Source: JBBQFI01 sp038237805
GTDB lineage: Bacteria > Verrucomicrobiota > Verrucomicrobiia > Chthoniobacterales > UBA10450
Assembly: GCA_038237805.1 (NCBI GenBank)
Contig: JBBRYI010000001.1
Coordinates: 248,001 to 312,000, forward strand
Direction: 5' to 3'
Length of the DNA stretch: 64,000 nucleotides
Each line of letters starts with the position of its first letter. Within the stretch, counting starts at the first letter, position 1. Made by a program: the position numbers and the translations under genes. Below are positions 27,121 through 34,223 of this stretch, one piece after another. The notes under the pieces are model-generated. The model searched no databases and was not told the origin of the DNA. It was given only the letters and a program-made list of their open reading frames with translations.

Positions 27121-27313
27121 GATCTACCGATTTTCCAGCGCTCGCTTTTCCTTTGAATTCGAAAACGAAAGTTGCCGCCTGATAGAGCCATTCCAGACGT
27201 TGCTCGGCGGTGAGCCGATGAAAGTCGGTGTGGCCGTCGAAATCTTTCGGTGTACATCGGGCAAGCCCGCGCTCGAATTCCTCGGATGGCAGACGTTGCG
27301 ATTCTTCCTTCAT
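27110..27313 (-). CDS. Small partner protein of a nucleotidyltransferase
   Basis: 67 residues, start overlapping the nucleotidyltransferase stop by four bases. The helix LTAEQRLEWLYQAATFVFEF resembles FREKLEWLEEAETLTLNL in the small protein of the second module at 44 kb. Not recognised as a known family; probably a coupled partner or antitoxin. Confidence 0.65.
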   Translation of the reverse strand: MKEESQRLPSEEFERGLARCTPKDFDGHTDFHRLTAEQRLEWLYQAATFVFEFKGKASAGKSVDLKH

Positions 27314-27813
27314 AACTCGCCGCCCAGTAGATTCTCTAACGCTTTGATATCAAAAATATCTTTGTCGCGCGGCGGTTGAATCGAGCGCTTGATTTCGAGA
27401 AGTCGCGTGGCGCTCATAATCCTAAACGTTCGCCCCTGGACGCTGACCGCTTTCGCATCGGCACTGATTTCGTCAAAGGACAGGTCTTTGGTAAGGAAGA
27501 TGTCAACATGACGCAAGGGCTTGTCGGGATCAATGAATGAGAAGACGACGGCATGTTTTTCTTCAATCATGCGCCGCACCGCTTCGGGGCTCATGAGATC
27601 GGAGGCCGGCACGGGCGCGCGCGGCTGTAAGGCAAGCCCGGTCATTACCTGAAGAAACTTTTCCACATTTGCTGCGTCCATCTTCAAGGCAACGTCGACG
27701 TCGAGAGTCACGCGTTCCACGCCATGCAAAACGGCTGCGACTCCCCCGCCGACAATGAATTCAACCTCGGCGTCCGTAAGGGCGAAAAGGATTTCATTAA
27801 TATGATTGCTCAC
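27310..27813 (-). CDS. Nucleotidyltransferase-fold protein (AbiEii/DUF1814-like)
   Basis: 167 residues: EFIVGGGVAAVLHGVERVTLDVDVAL gives the GG and DxD elements of the polymerase-beta-like fold, and HVDIFLTKDL the third acidic strand. Related proteins include nucleotidyltransferase toxins and orphan enzymes of unknown substrate. It heads a two-gene unit with the 67-residue protein. Confidence 0.78.
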   Translation of the reverse strand: MSNHINEILFALTDAEVEFIVGGGVAAVLHGVERVTLDVDVALKMDAANVEKFLQVMTGLALQPRAPVPASDLMSPEAVRRMIEEKHAVVFSFIDPDKPLRHVDIFLTKDLSFDEISADAKAVSVQGRTFRIMSATRLLEIKRSIQPPRDKDIFDIKALENLLGGEL

Positions 27814-27894
27814 GCCAGGAACATTTTCCGTTCGATGAAAAAGCTTCGGGGCATGAAGAGATTCATGAGTTGAGAAAATTAGAAGGTATAAATT

Positions 27895-28338
27895 CTAAAG
27901 TAGAAGTGTTTCTAATTGCGGAATTCGGATTTCGGCCTCCAGCCCATAGGACCTACGCTTCGGTGGGATTGCCCGGCACGGCGGGTAAATTGCGGTCGGA
28001 AGTCCGCGATCAGCGGTCAGATACAGGTTAAGGTGGTCGAGGGCGTTTTCGAAGCTAACGAGTTCGCGAATGAGTGAATTATAGCGCGAATAGGCATCGC
28101 CACCCTCCAAAAGTAACAAGCGGTAAAGCTCCAATTCAGCATCGGGAAGGTTTGCAACGTCGCTCTTCTCGAGCAACCCCGCACGAGTCAAGCGTCCGCG
28201 GGCAATATGAACGAGGCACGATGCGATCGTGTGCCGAAGGGCCAGGAAGTCCGCGATTCCCCGCTCTATCAGCCTTCCGCCAGGAAGGCGCTCGTTCCAA
28301 CTAGTTGTTTGCACGGCAGAACTCCATGACAGCAGCAC
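27895..28338 (-). CDS. Hypothetical helical protein
   Basis: Up to 147 residues; GTG 28338 or GTG 28314 are possible starts, neither with a clear ribosome site. RGIADFLALRHTIASCLVHIARGRL and LIRELVSFENALDHLNLYL look helical. No family recognised. It lies downstream of a truncated carbamoyltransferase fragment, so it may be a fusion product or a real small gene. Confidence 0.45.
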   Translation of the reverse strand: MLLSWSSAVQTTSWNERLPGGRLIERGIADFLALRHTIASCLVHIARGRLTRAGLLEKSDVANLPDAELELYRLLLLEGGDAYSRYNSLIRELVSFENALDHLNLYLTADRGLPTAIYPPCRAIPPKRRSYGLEAEIRIPQLETLLL

Positions 28339-28352
28339 GAAAAGACGCGGGA

Positions 28353-28400
28353 TCGTTTTCGTTGAAGGAGGTGTTCAAAATCAGAGGGACCGAGGTCAGA
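28353..28400 (-). pseudogene. Duplicated 3' fragment of the carbamoyltransferase gene
   Basis: 48 bases match 29755-29802 of the carbamoyltransferase gene at 43 of 48 positions by hand count. In frame it reads LTSVPLILNTSFNEND, the conserved C-terminal motif. The similarity ends inside a 7-bp array on one side and diverges soon after NEND on the other. Confidence 0.7.
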
Positions 28401-28432
28401 CGACAGAAGTCAGAGTTCAGTCTTCGAGCGTC
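28384..28432. repeat. 7-bp array joining the carbamoyltransferase fragment to the HEPN gene
   Basis: Seven units in exact 7-base step: GAGGGAC, CGAGGTC, AGACGAC, AGAAGTC, AGAGTTC, AGTCTTC, GAGCGTC. It overlaps the last codons of the HEPN gene on one side and the fragment above on the other. Confidence 0.8.
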
Positions 28433-28822
28433 TTAAGCTGCTGTTGGCAAAATCGGTAGATCTCTCCTGCCAGTGTCAGGGCCTGCTCGGCTTCTTCGGG
28501 AGTCGGTTCGGCCACATCACCGGGATATCGGAACTCGTGTCCCATAGGGGTAAGCCTCTCGCAAGCGGGCTGCAATTGCGCAAAAGAGCCATTGAAAGGG
28601 AGACACAAATCGAGAAGCTTTTCCAAGATGTGAGTCTTAGGGAAAATGCAATCCTTAGCTGTAAGATAAGCCTTGAGTGACATCTCGGCAGCTTGCTGAC
28701 AATGGGTAGGCCGCTAAGTCAAGGATCGGATTCGGTTCCCGGATCATCAACCGCGGTCCCTCCAAGTCATGACTGGCTTTTAGAAGCCAAGCCTGAACAA
28801 GCTCAACTTTTCTCTCGCCCAT
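28417..28822 (-). pseudogene. HEPN-domain gene with a one-base frameshift (MNT partner)
   Basis: From ATG 28822, overlapping the MNT stop, the frame encodes KVELVQAWLLKASHDL and LDLAAY. Then at GGG 28704-28706 one extra base shifts it, and the other frame continues HCQQAAEMSLKAYLTA to the end. The HEPN RNase motif R-x5-H is RLTPMGH. Dropping one G restores a full HEPN protein. Family role: HEPN toxin neutralised or AMPylated by MNT. As written it is broken; a homopolymer sequencing error is the alternative. Confidence 0.82.
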
Positions 28823-29153
28823 TAATCAACCTACCTTCGCGCTTAACGGTGCTCGCAAGCGAGCATACTACAGTCAGATCGCGCTCCCATTCGCTGCGGG
28901 TCATAACGATGACATCTGCGGGAAAAGAAACATCGCGAATGTAGCCACGTGCCTCTACCGCGCGCTGATAGCGGGTCTTCTTTGATTTCGGCACGACGAC
29001 GAGGAAGTCGAGGTCACTATCTGGACCTGCACTGCCACGAGCGTGCGAACCGAAAAGATAAACCTGCTCGGCGTTGAAACTCTCGGCCAGACGCTGGCTA
29101 ATGGCGTAAGCTTCGGGAAGAAGTGAATCGGCCGAGGAAGTCAGAGACGACAT
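28803..29153 (-). CDS. MNT-type minimal nucleotidyltransferase
   Basis: About 117 residues from ATG 29153. VYLFGSHARGSAGPDSDLDFLVVV is the full GSx-to-SDxD active-site motif and PADVIVMTRSEWE the third acidic element. Normally the antitoxin of HEPN/MNT pairs, some of which AMPylate the HEPN toxin. The frame open to 29189 adds residues encoded by a 7-bp array and is rejected. Its stop overlaps the HEPN start. Confidence 0.85.
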   Translation of the reverse strand: MSSLTSSADSLLPEAYAISQRLAESFNAEQVYLFGSHARGSAGPDSDLDFLVVVPKSKKTRYQRAVEARGYIRDVSFPADVIVMTRSEWERDLTVVCSLASTVKREGRLINGREKS

Positions 29154-29190
29154 GACTACGAGACGACAGACCACTGACCACTTGACCACC
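29154..29190. repeat. 7-bp array abutting the MNT start codon
   Basis: GACTACG, AGACGAC, AGACCAC, TGACCAC. Same unit family as upstream of the Wzt-like ATPase start. It encodes the last residues of the S23 gene upstream (QWSVVS). Confidence 0.75.
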
Positions 29191-29605
29191 GAGCAACACC
29201 GAGCACGAATAGGCTAGTGATCGTCGCAACGACCTTGCCCAGCCTTCCGGTCTCCTTCTCCACTGCCTGAATCAATCCGTGCAGACAAGCGAACGTCAGT
29301 TTTGTTTGATGCTTTAACTCCGCGGCATCTTCGATCGAGAGATAACCAAGTCGCCGCGCCAGATGGACAAAATACTGCGTCTCTGATAACGAACCGCGCG
29401 CGATATACAGAAAGTGCAGGTAGTCCTTCTTACTTTCCCGCGACGAGCCTTCCACTATGTTCGCTGGAACTGAGTACGAGGCGCGGCGCAATTGACTGGT
29501 GAGGCCATAAACCTCTTCTTTCGGAAACGAGCCGGTGCGCTTGTAGATTGCAACGGTCAAGTCGTCGGCGAGCTGCCATGCCTTGATCTTTGTGTAGTCC
29601 CTCAT
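29156..29605 (-). CDS. Four-helix-bundle protein, S23/IVS family
   Basis: 149 residues from ATG 29605: KIKAWQLADDLTVAIYKRTG, VYGLTSQLRRASYSVPANIVEG, YLHFLYIARGSLSETQYFV and ARRLGYLS are classical for the family. The last 25 residues (after KVVATITSLFVLG) are low-complexity and array-encoded. It begins 10 bases after the carbamoyltransferase stop and ends two bases before the MNT start. Function unknown. Confidence 0.88.
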   Translation of the reverse strand: MRDYTKIKAWQLADDLTVAIYKRTGSFPKEEVYGLTSQLRRASYSVPANIVEGSSRESKKDYLHFLYIARGSLSETQYFVHLARRLGYLSIEDAAELKHQTKLTFACLHGLIQAVEKETGRLGKVVATITSLFVLGVARWSSGQWSVVS

Positions 29606-29614
29606 CCGTGCATG

Positions 29615-29650
29615 GTCATTTGTCGGTGGTCTCGTGGTCTGCTGTCCTGT
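29615..29650. repeat. 7-8-bp array at the 3' end of the carbamoyltransferase gene
   Basis: GTCATTT, GTCGGTG, GTCTCGTG, GTCTGCT, GTCCTGTG units; it encodes the last residues of the carbamoyltransferase (RTADHETTDK). Confidence 0.65.
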
Positions 29651-31469
29651 GGTCCGCTCGCGCTCTTTCCACAAAGAAAGAGCCGAGCACGAGAACATCC
29701 ATTTTTGTTCGGAGAAAGCAATCGAGCGCTTCTTCCGGACGGCAGACGACAGGTTCGTTCTCGTTAAAGGAAGTGTTCAAAATCAAAGGGACAGAGGTCA
29801 GAGATCGGAAGGCAGAGATCAGATGATGGTAAAGAGGGTTGGTTTCTTTGTGCACGGTTTGTAAACGACCCGAGCCATCGACGTGCGTGACGGCGGGGAT
29901 GAGGGCACGTTTTTCCTCGCGGATCTGGAAGACTTCCATCATGTAGGGAACGTCGTCCTCCTGCTCGAACCATTCGCTAACCGCCTCTCTTAATATAGAG
30001 GGTGCGAACGGACGGAATGATTCGCGGCATTTGATTTTAGCGTTGAGGATTTCTTTTATGTCGGCGCGGCGCGGATCGCAAAGAATCGAGCGGTTACCCA
30101 AAGCGCGCGGACCCCATTCCATTCGGCCCTGAAACCAGCCGATGACGCATCCGTCCGCTATCGCCGCCGCGGCGCGGGTGCATAGTTCCCGGCTATCGGT
30201 TATTTGTTCGACCTTACATCCGGCATTCCTGATTTCCTCTTTTCTTGATTTAATCAGTTCTTCGATTTCTTCGTTGGAAAATTCAGGACCGAGATAGGGC
30301 GAAAAAGTCGAATGGCTTAAGGAGAAAGTAGAAATTTCGGCTCGCCGATTTTGCGACGCGGCCGGTAATTCTTCACCTTCTACTTTCTCATTTCTACTTT
30401 CTAATTTTGCGGCCACCAACGCCGCAGCTCCTATCGCTCCGCCAGCGTCGCCGGCTGCGGCCGGTAGATACATTTTCTTGAAGGGCGTGCGCAGGTAAAC
30501 TTTACCGTTAGCTACAGAATTCATCGCGCAGCCGCCGGCTAAAGCAAGATTTTCGGATGGGTGACGCGAATGGAGAGCCTGAAGCAAAGCGAAGAAAGCT
30601 TCTTCGTAGATGACCTGCACGGAACGCGCTATGTCTTTGTGTTTTTGCTCTAATCGTTCATCAGGTTTACGCGCTGGGCCGAGCAAATCGCTAAGACTTC
30701 CTGTGTAGAGCTTTCCTACTTCGGGGGCGCAATCATTCCAGCTGTAGGAGACGTTGTCGCTATGATGACGAAAATACTTCAGATTTAAGCGAAATGTTCC
30801 GTCCGACTGAATGCGCACGACATCGCGCAGCTCCTTTACGAACTTTGGCTCGCCGTACGGGGCTAGTCCCATGACTTTGTATTCATCACCGTAATGCGCA
30901 AAGCCAATAAATTGCGTGAGCGCGGAATAGAAAATACCTAACGAGTGAGGGAAGTAGACGCGCTGATCGAGCTCGATCCTATCTTTGCTCCCCCAACCCA
31001 TTGCCGTGCTTGCGAAATCCCCAAAGCCATCGACCGAGAGGCACGCCGCTTTTTCGAAACCGGAGACAAGATAGGCCGAAGCCAGGTGAGCCAGGTGATG
31101 CTCAATATAATGAATCTTGCTGCCTAACGACAAATTGTAATGGGCTTCCAGCGCGTCCTTTACTGAAGCCGCGTTGCGGATATTGCGAATTTTTTGCCAC
31201 ATCAATCGTGGATCGGGCAAGTGCGTAAGAACAAATTGAAGCCTGCGCCAGTTGTTAACGCCGGGCTGGCGATTGATGGCAACGTGTTCGATGTCGCCTA
31301 ACGAGATGTTCCCTTCCCGCAGGCAATAGTCGATTGCTTGCGTGGGCAGCCCTGCCCAATGCTTGATGCGGCGAAAGCGTTCTTCTTCCGCCGCCGCTAC
31401 AATCTTCCCGTCGCGGAAAAGACATGCTGCCGAATCGGCGTGATAGGCGTTAAGACCGAGGACTAACAA
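29616..31469 (-). CDS. Carbamoyltransferase (NodU/CmcH/TobZ family)
   Basis: 617 residues. LGLNAYHADSAACLF and AAAEEERFRRIKH open the ASKHA-type domain, with LAHLASAYLVSGF and LAGGCAMNSVANGK later. The C-terminal domain has GWFQGRMEWGPRALGNRSIL and LILNTSFNENEPVVC. It transfers a carbamoyl group from carbamoyl phosphate via carbamoyl-AMP; here the acceptor is probably a sugar. Residues about 352-388, just before YLGPEFSNEEI, are an extra low-complexity stretch written by 7-bp repeats, and the tail is also repeat-encoded. Confidence 0.92.
   Translation of the reverse strand: MLVLGLNAYHADSAACLFRDGKIVAAAEEERFRRIKHWAGLPTQAIDYCLREGNISLGDIEHVAINRQPGVNNWRRLQFVLTHLPDPRLMWQKIRNIRNAASVKDALEAHYNLSLGSKIHYIEHHLAHLASAYLVSGFEKAACLSVDGFGDFASTAMGWGSKDRIELDQRVYFPHSLGIFYSALTQFIGFAHYGDEYKVMGLAPYGEPKFVKELRDVVRIQSDGTFRLNLKYFRHHSDNVSYSWNDCAPEVGKLYTGSLSDLLGPARKPDERLEQKHKDIARSVQVIYEEAFFALLQALHSRHPSENLALAGGCAMNSVANGKVYLRTPFKKMYLPAAAGDAGGAIGAAALVAAKLESRNEKVEGEELPAASQNRRAEISTFSLSHSTFSPYLGPEFSNEEIEELIKSRKEEIRNAGCKVEQITDSRELCTRAAAAIADGCVIGWFQGRMEWGPRALGNRSILCDPRRADIKEILNAKIKCRESFRPFAPSILREAVSEWFEQEDDVPYMMEVFQIREEKRALIPAVTHVDGSGRLQTVHKETNPLYHHLISAFRSLTSVPLILNTSFNENEPVVCRPEEALDCFLRTKMDVLVLGSFFVERARADHRTADHETTDK
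29781..29825. repeat. 7-bp array inside the conserved carbamoyltransferase C-terminal motif
   Basis: Exact 7-base units such as GGTCAGA, GATCGGA, AGGCAGA, GATCAGA on the + strand. In the coding frame it spells LISAFRSLTSVPL, next to the conserved LNTSFN motif. Confidence 0.75.
30377..30411. repeat. 7-bp array (TTTCTAC family) inside the carbamoyltransferase linker
   Basis: CTTCTAC, TTTCTCA, TTTCTAC, TTTCTAA, TTTTGCG in exact 7-base step, with looser copies near 30322-30340. The units are the same as in the exosortase gene 8 kb away. Confidence 0.78.
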
Positions 31470-31470
31470 A

Positions 31471-31563
31471 ATTGCGGATTTCGGAATGCGGATCGCGGAG
31501 TAAGGGACCGGCTAAGTTAGTTCAGTCTTAATTGCGATTTCGGAATGCGGATTTCGGAATTAC
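31471..31563. repeat. Two 7-bp arrays (ATTTCGG family)
   Basis: ATTGCGG, ATTTCGG, AATGCGG, ATCGCGG, AGTAAGG at 31471-31505 and TAATTGC, GATTTCG, GAATGCG, GATTTCG, GAATTAC at 31529-31563. They fill the gap between the carbamoyltransferase start and the broken S23-family gene. Confidence 0.8.
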
Positions 31564-31569
31564 AAAGAT

Positions 31570-31919
31570 CTAGCGATTTGATTTCGCAGTGCGGCCACTT
31601 GAAACGAAGATGGCAAGCAGCTCACGCACTTCTACCGATAAGGCCTCACATACTGCCGGCGCTGCTATTCCAGCCTCCACAATTAGTTCTAACCAGTATC
31701 CGGTTTCTGCGGCTTTTTTTCACAGATCGAAATCTTGTGAATGAAATCATCTCGTGAAGAAGCGCGGTTCGCTTCGCGATAGTTCGCGCCAATCGAAGTC
31801 CCGCTTTTTAACAACTGATAGCCCAACACATTACTAGCCTTCGATTTCGGTAGCTGTGTTACGAACTTAATAACCTCCAATGCAAAACTCTTCGTTCGTG
31901 CCTCCAGTTCTCTTTTCAT
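31570..31919 (-). pseudogene. Four-helix-bundle (S23/IVS) gene interrupted at A7; possible -1 frameshift gene
   Basis: From ATG 31919 the frame gives LLKSGTSIGANYREA and DFIHKISICEKK, then runs to a stop at 31689. Moving to the -1 frame at the A7 run (31714-31720) yields AAETGYWLELIVEAG through ELLAIFVSSGRTAKSNR and TAG at 31570, a full family protein. The run in frame is A_AAA_AAG, the dnaX-type slippery heptamer, with a weak AACCG/TGGTT hairpin about 7 bases after it. Pseudogene, sequencing error and programmed frameshift are all open. Confidence 0.8.
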
Positions 31920-31970
31920 TTACAAAACCTTGCCAGTCGCGCGACTGGACGAGAGAAACTGTCCCATTTT

Positions 31971-32005
31971 GATTCCGCAATTCGAAATCCGAATTCCGAA
32001 ATTTT
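31971..32005. repeat. 7-bp array (AATTCCG family)
   Basis: GATTCCG, CAATTCG, AAATCCG, AATTCCG, then AAATTTTC, between the broken S23-family gene and the stop of the first wecG-like gene. Confidence 0.75.
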
Positions 32006-32817
32006 CAAAGTTCCGTCCAACGACGGCGCAGCGGGGGAAGCTGGGAACGATATTTCAGAATCATTCCGACTAATGCCAGCGCGATACCAATGCGCGGAAG
32101 GAGCAACCGCGGCTGCGACAAAAGGCGTGGCAACCAACCGACGTCATGTTTGTCTGCCCATTCTGAAATTGAGGGCTGATCACCGGTCAGAAATCCCAAG
32201 GCAGCGCCGATGCAATGAATGCTGGGCCTTCGTTCGCAGTGCAGATAATCACGAAGATACAGCCCCAGCTTTTCCTGAGCTCCAGCAGCGGTCGCAATAA
32301 CGATATCGTGCGGTTGCCGTTTCTCGATCTCGAGAAGCAAGGCGTAGTCTTCGACCTTTTCCCGATGGGGCGCGACGTAAAAATCCTGATCTTCGACGGG
32401 AAATCCCCGGTTGCCGAGCCATTGAAAGGCTCGTTGCTTAGCCGACTCAGACGCGACCACCCAAAAAGTCCCAGTTTGGCAGTCTGGTTGTTCGAGGAAA
32501 CACCGGAGGTAGGAGATTCCCGAAATCTTCCGCAGTCTCCTGCCCGTCGCAATTTTCCAGACGACAACTAACAACTTGCTATCTGCAATTGCCAGGTCCG
32601 CTTCCTGCAAAGCTCGGCGGTATTCTTCATCATGATAAAGTTTGAGTAATGCCGGAGCCGCGGGAGCAACAAGGTATCCGCCTCTGTTTTTGAAATGCTG
32701 TACCACCTCTCGGGCAGTTCCGTTAAAGAAAGAGATGCCAAGGACTTGTTCGCGTGGAACTTCAGAACCACCCAGGGTACGGTCTACAAGAGAAACTTTC
32801 TGATCGAGAACTGACAT
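32005..32817 (-). CDS. WecG/TagA/CpsF-family glycosyltransferase (GT26), copy 1
   Basis: 270 residues. VLGISFFNGTAREVV, APAAPALLKLYHDEEYRRALQEADLAIADS and HDIVIATAAGAQEKLGLYL, HCIGAALGFLTGDQPSISEWAD are family signatures. Members add a sugar such as ManNAc(A) to a lipid-linked acceptor. A second copy lies 600 bases upstream (33431-34186). Confidence 0.92.
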   Translation of the reverse strand: MSVLDQKVSLVDRTLGGSEVPREQVLGISFFNGTAREVVQHFKNRGGYLVAPAAPALLKLYHDEEYRRALQEADLAIADSKLLVVVWKIATGRRLRKISGISYLRCFLEQPDCQTGTFWVVASESAKQRAFQWLGNRGFPVEDQDFYVAPHREKVEDYALLLEIEKRQPHDIVIATAAGAQEKLGLYLRDYLHCERRPSIHCIGAALGFLTGDQPSISEWADKHDVGWLPRLLSQPRLLLPRIGIALALVGMILKYRSQLPPLRRRWTEL

Positions 32818-33103
32818 GAATGGAAAAACCGAACAAGGAGAACCGGCTGCTCACGGGAAGCTTCCGTCAAGACAGGCTGCCGCCCGTGGTCAACCCACTC
32901 GTTTGAGGCGGAAAACCGATAACTGGATGATTTTTTGTCCCAGCATTTTTTGGCTTTTATCTGCTCTGGGAGAGCACGCGCTTCTAGCGATTTCATAGAT
33001 AAAGATCAACTCTATAATTTTACGCTCGGGCTCAGAAAGCGCCGCCGGCAGAACCGTGAACAGGGGGGCTGCTACTGCGAGACTAACGCGGCATTTATTC
33101 GCC
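32818..33103. other. 286-base stretch without an intact gene; decayed GT26 3' end
   Basis: Near 33060-33103 the - strand reads like the 3' end of the second GT26 gene with stops inside: it continues the LPWLIWK seen at 33106-33130, then GE-stop-MP, compared with LPWLMWKYGEQMP in the intact copy. The rest of the stretch shows no recognisable coding or RNA feature. Confidence 0.5.
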
Positions 33104-33430
33104 TTATTTCCAAATCAGCCAAGGCAGTTCGGCGATGGAATGCACTTTGAGTTTGCGAAAGAAATTGCCGCGATGAGTGTCCACTGTCTTAACGCTGATG
33201 CCTAGTTGGACAGCGATTTGCTTGCTCCACCTACCCTCGGCAATGAGCTGGAGGGTTTCGATCTCGCGAACGGTGAGCTTTTCGAGTTCGCCGACGTTCG
33301 CGACAATTTTTTCGTATAGTTCGGTGATCCCTCGAGAACGAAAGGTGTGATGATGCCGCAGCGATTCATCTGCGCCGGAGGAGAAATCTTCGGGCGCTTT
33401 TGTTTTTACGCGGTGAAATCTGGCGCGCGG
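33104..33430 (-). pseudogene. LuxR/NarL-type HTH remnant fused to a decayed GT26 end
   Basis: The open - strand frame contains EKLTVREIETLQLIAEGRWS, KQIAVQLGISVKTVDTHRGN and FFRKLKVHS, a complete LuxR-type DNA-binding domain, without a receiver and without a usable start codon before it. After IAEL it turns into PWLIWK and stops, a match to the end of the neighbouring GT26 protein. It looks like the C terminus of a response regulator joined to a duplicated GT26 tail. Confidence 0.75.
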
Positions 33431-34186
33431 CTAACGAGAAGCAACAGGAGGCATTTGCTCGCCGTATTTCCACATTAACCACGGCAGCTTGCGCGCGCTC
33501 CAAAAGCGCGGGCCGAACACTTGCGGTTGCGCGATAATGCGAAAGACCCAACCCAGATAGAGCCGATCAGCCCACATTGGTATACGAACTTGATCACCCG
33601 TAACAAAACCCGGCGCGGCGCCGATGCAATGAATTGCCGGACGATATCCGCATTGATGTTTCAGATACCTTCCGATCTTGTCCTGCATTCCGCCGCCGAT
33701 TGCGACAATGATGTGTTTTGGTTTCTTTTCGCGAATTGACTCGAGCAAAACAGAATCTTCGGCTTGTCCTCGATAATGCGGGGCAACATAAAGATCGCTA
33801 TCGGTAAGAGGAAAATTTTCCGTGCCTGACCAGGCGAGCGTTTTCTCTTTCGCCATTTCGCTTGGCAAAATCCAAAAGAGATTTCCACGGACCCGAACTT
33901 CCGGCAGTTCTAAAAGACATTTGAAGAACTTCAAGCCGGAAATGCGATGCAGCCGTTCGCCGCGGAGCAATCGCCAGAAGACCACCATCCATCCGCTGTC
34001 GGCGATCGCAAGATCGGCATCAGCGATTGCACGCCGATATTCTTCTTCGTGCCGCAGAGCAATCATTGATGGCGCGGCCGGCGCGACGACCAATCCGCCA
34101 TTTTGCGCAATCCAAGCGACCGCCTCCTCCGCGCTGCCATCGAAGAAATCGATGCCGAGAACTCGCTTGGTGGGAAAAGGGGACAT
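33431..34186 (-). CDS. WecG/TagA/CpsF-family glycosyltransferase (GT26), copy 2
   Basis: 251 residues: VLGIDFFDGSAEEAVAWIA, APAAPSMIALRHEEEYRRAIADADLAIADS, HIIVAIGGGMQDKIGRYL and HCIGAAPGFVTGDQVRIPMWAD. Parallel to copy 1 throughout but clearly diverged, so an older duplication. Ends at the stop that also opens the LuxR remnant frame. Confidence 0.92.
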   Translation of the reverse strand: MSPFPTKRVLGIDFFDGSAEEAVAWIAQNGGLVVAPAAPSMIALRHEEEYRRAIADADLAIADSGWMVVFWRLLRGERLHRISGLKFFKCLLELPEVRVRGNLFWILPSEMAKEKTLAWSGTENFPLTDSDLYVAPHYRGQAEDSVLLESIREKKPKHIIVAIGGGMQDKIGRYLKHQCGYRPAIHCIGAAPGFVTGDQVRIPMWADRLYLGWVFRIIAQPQVFGPRFWSARKLPWLMWKYGEQMPPVASR

Positions 34187-34187
34187 G

Positions 34188-34222
34188 GGAAAAACTGAAA
34201 TCTGAAAAACGGAAAGGCTGAA
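34188..34222. repeat. 7-8-bp array (CTGAAAT family)
   Basis: AACTGAA, ATCTGAA, AAACGGAA and GGCTGAA-like units between copy 2 of the GT26 gene and the S23-family gene. Confidence 0.6.
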
Positions 34223-34223
34223 A

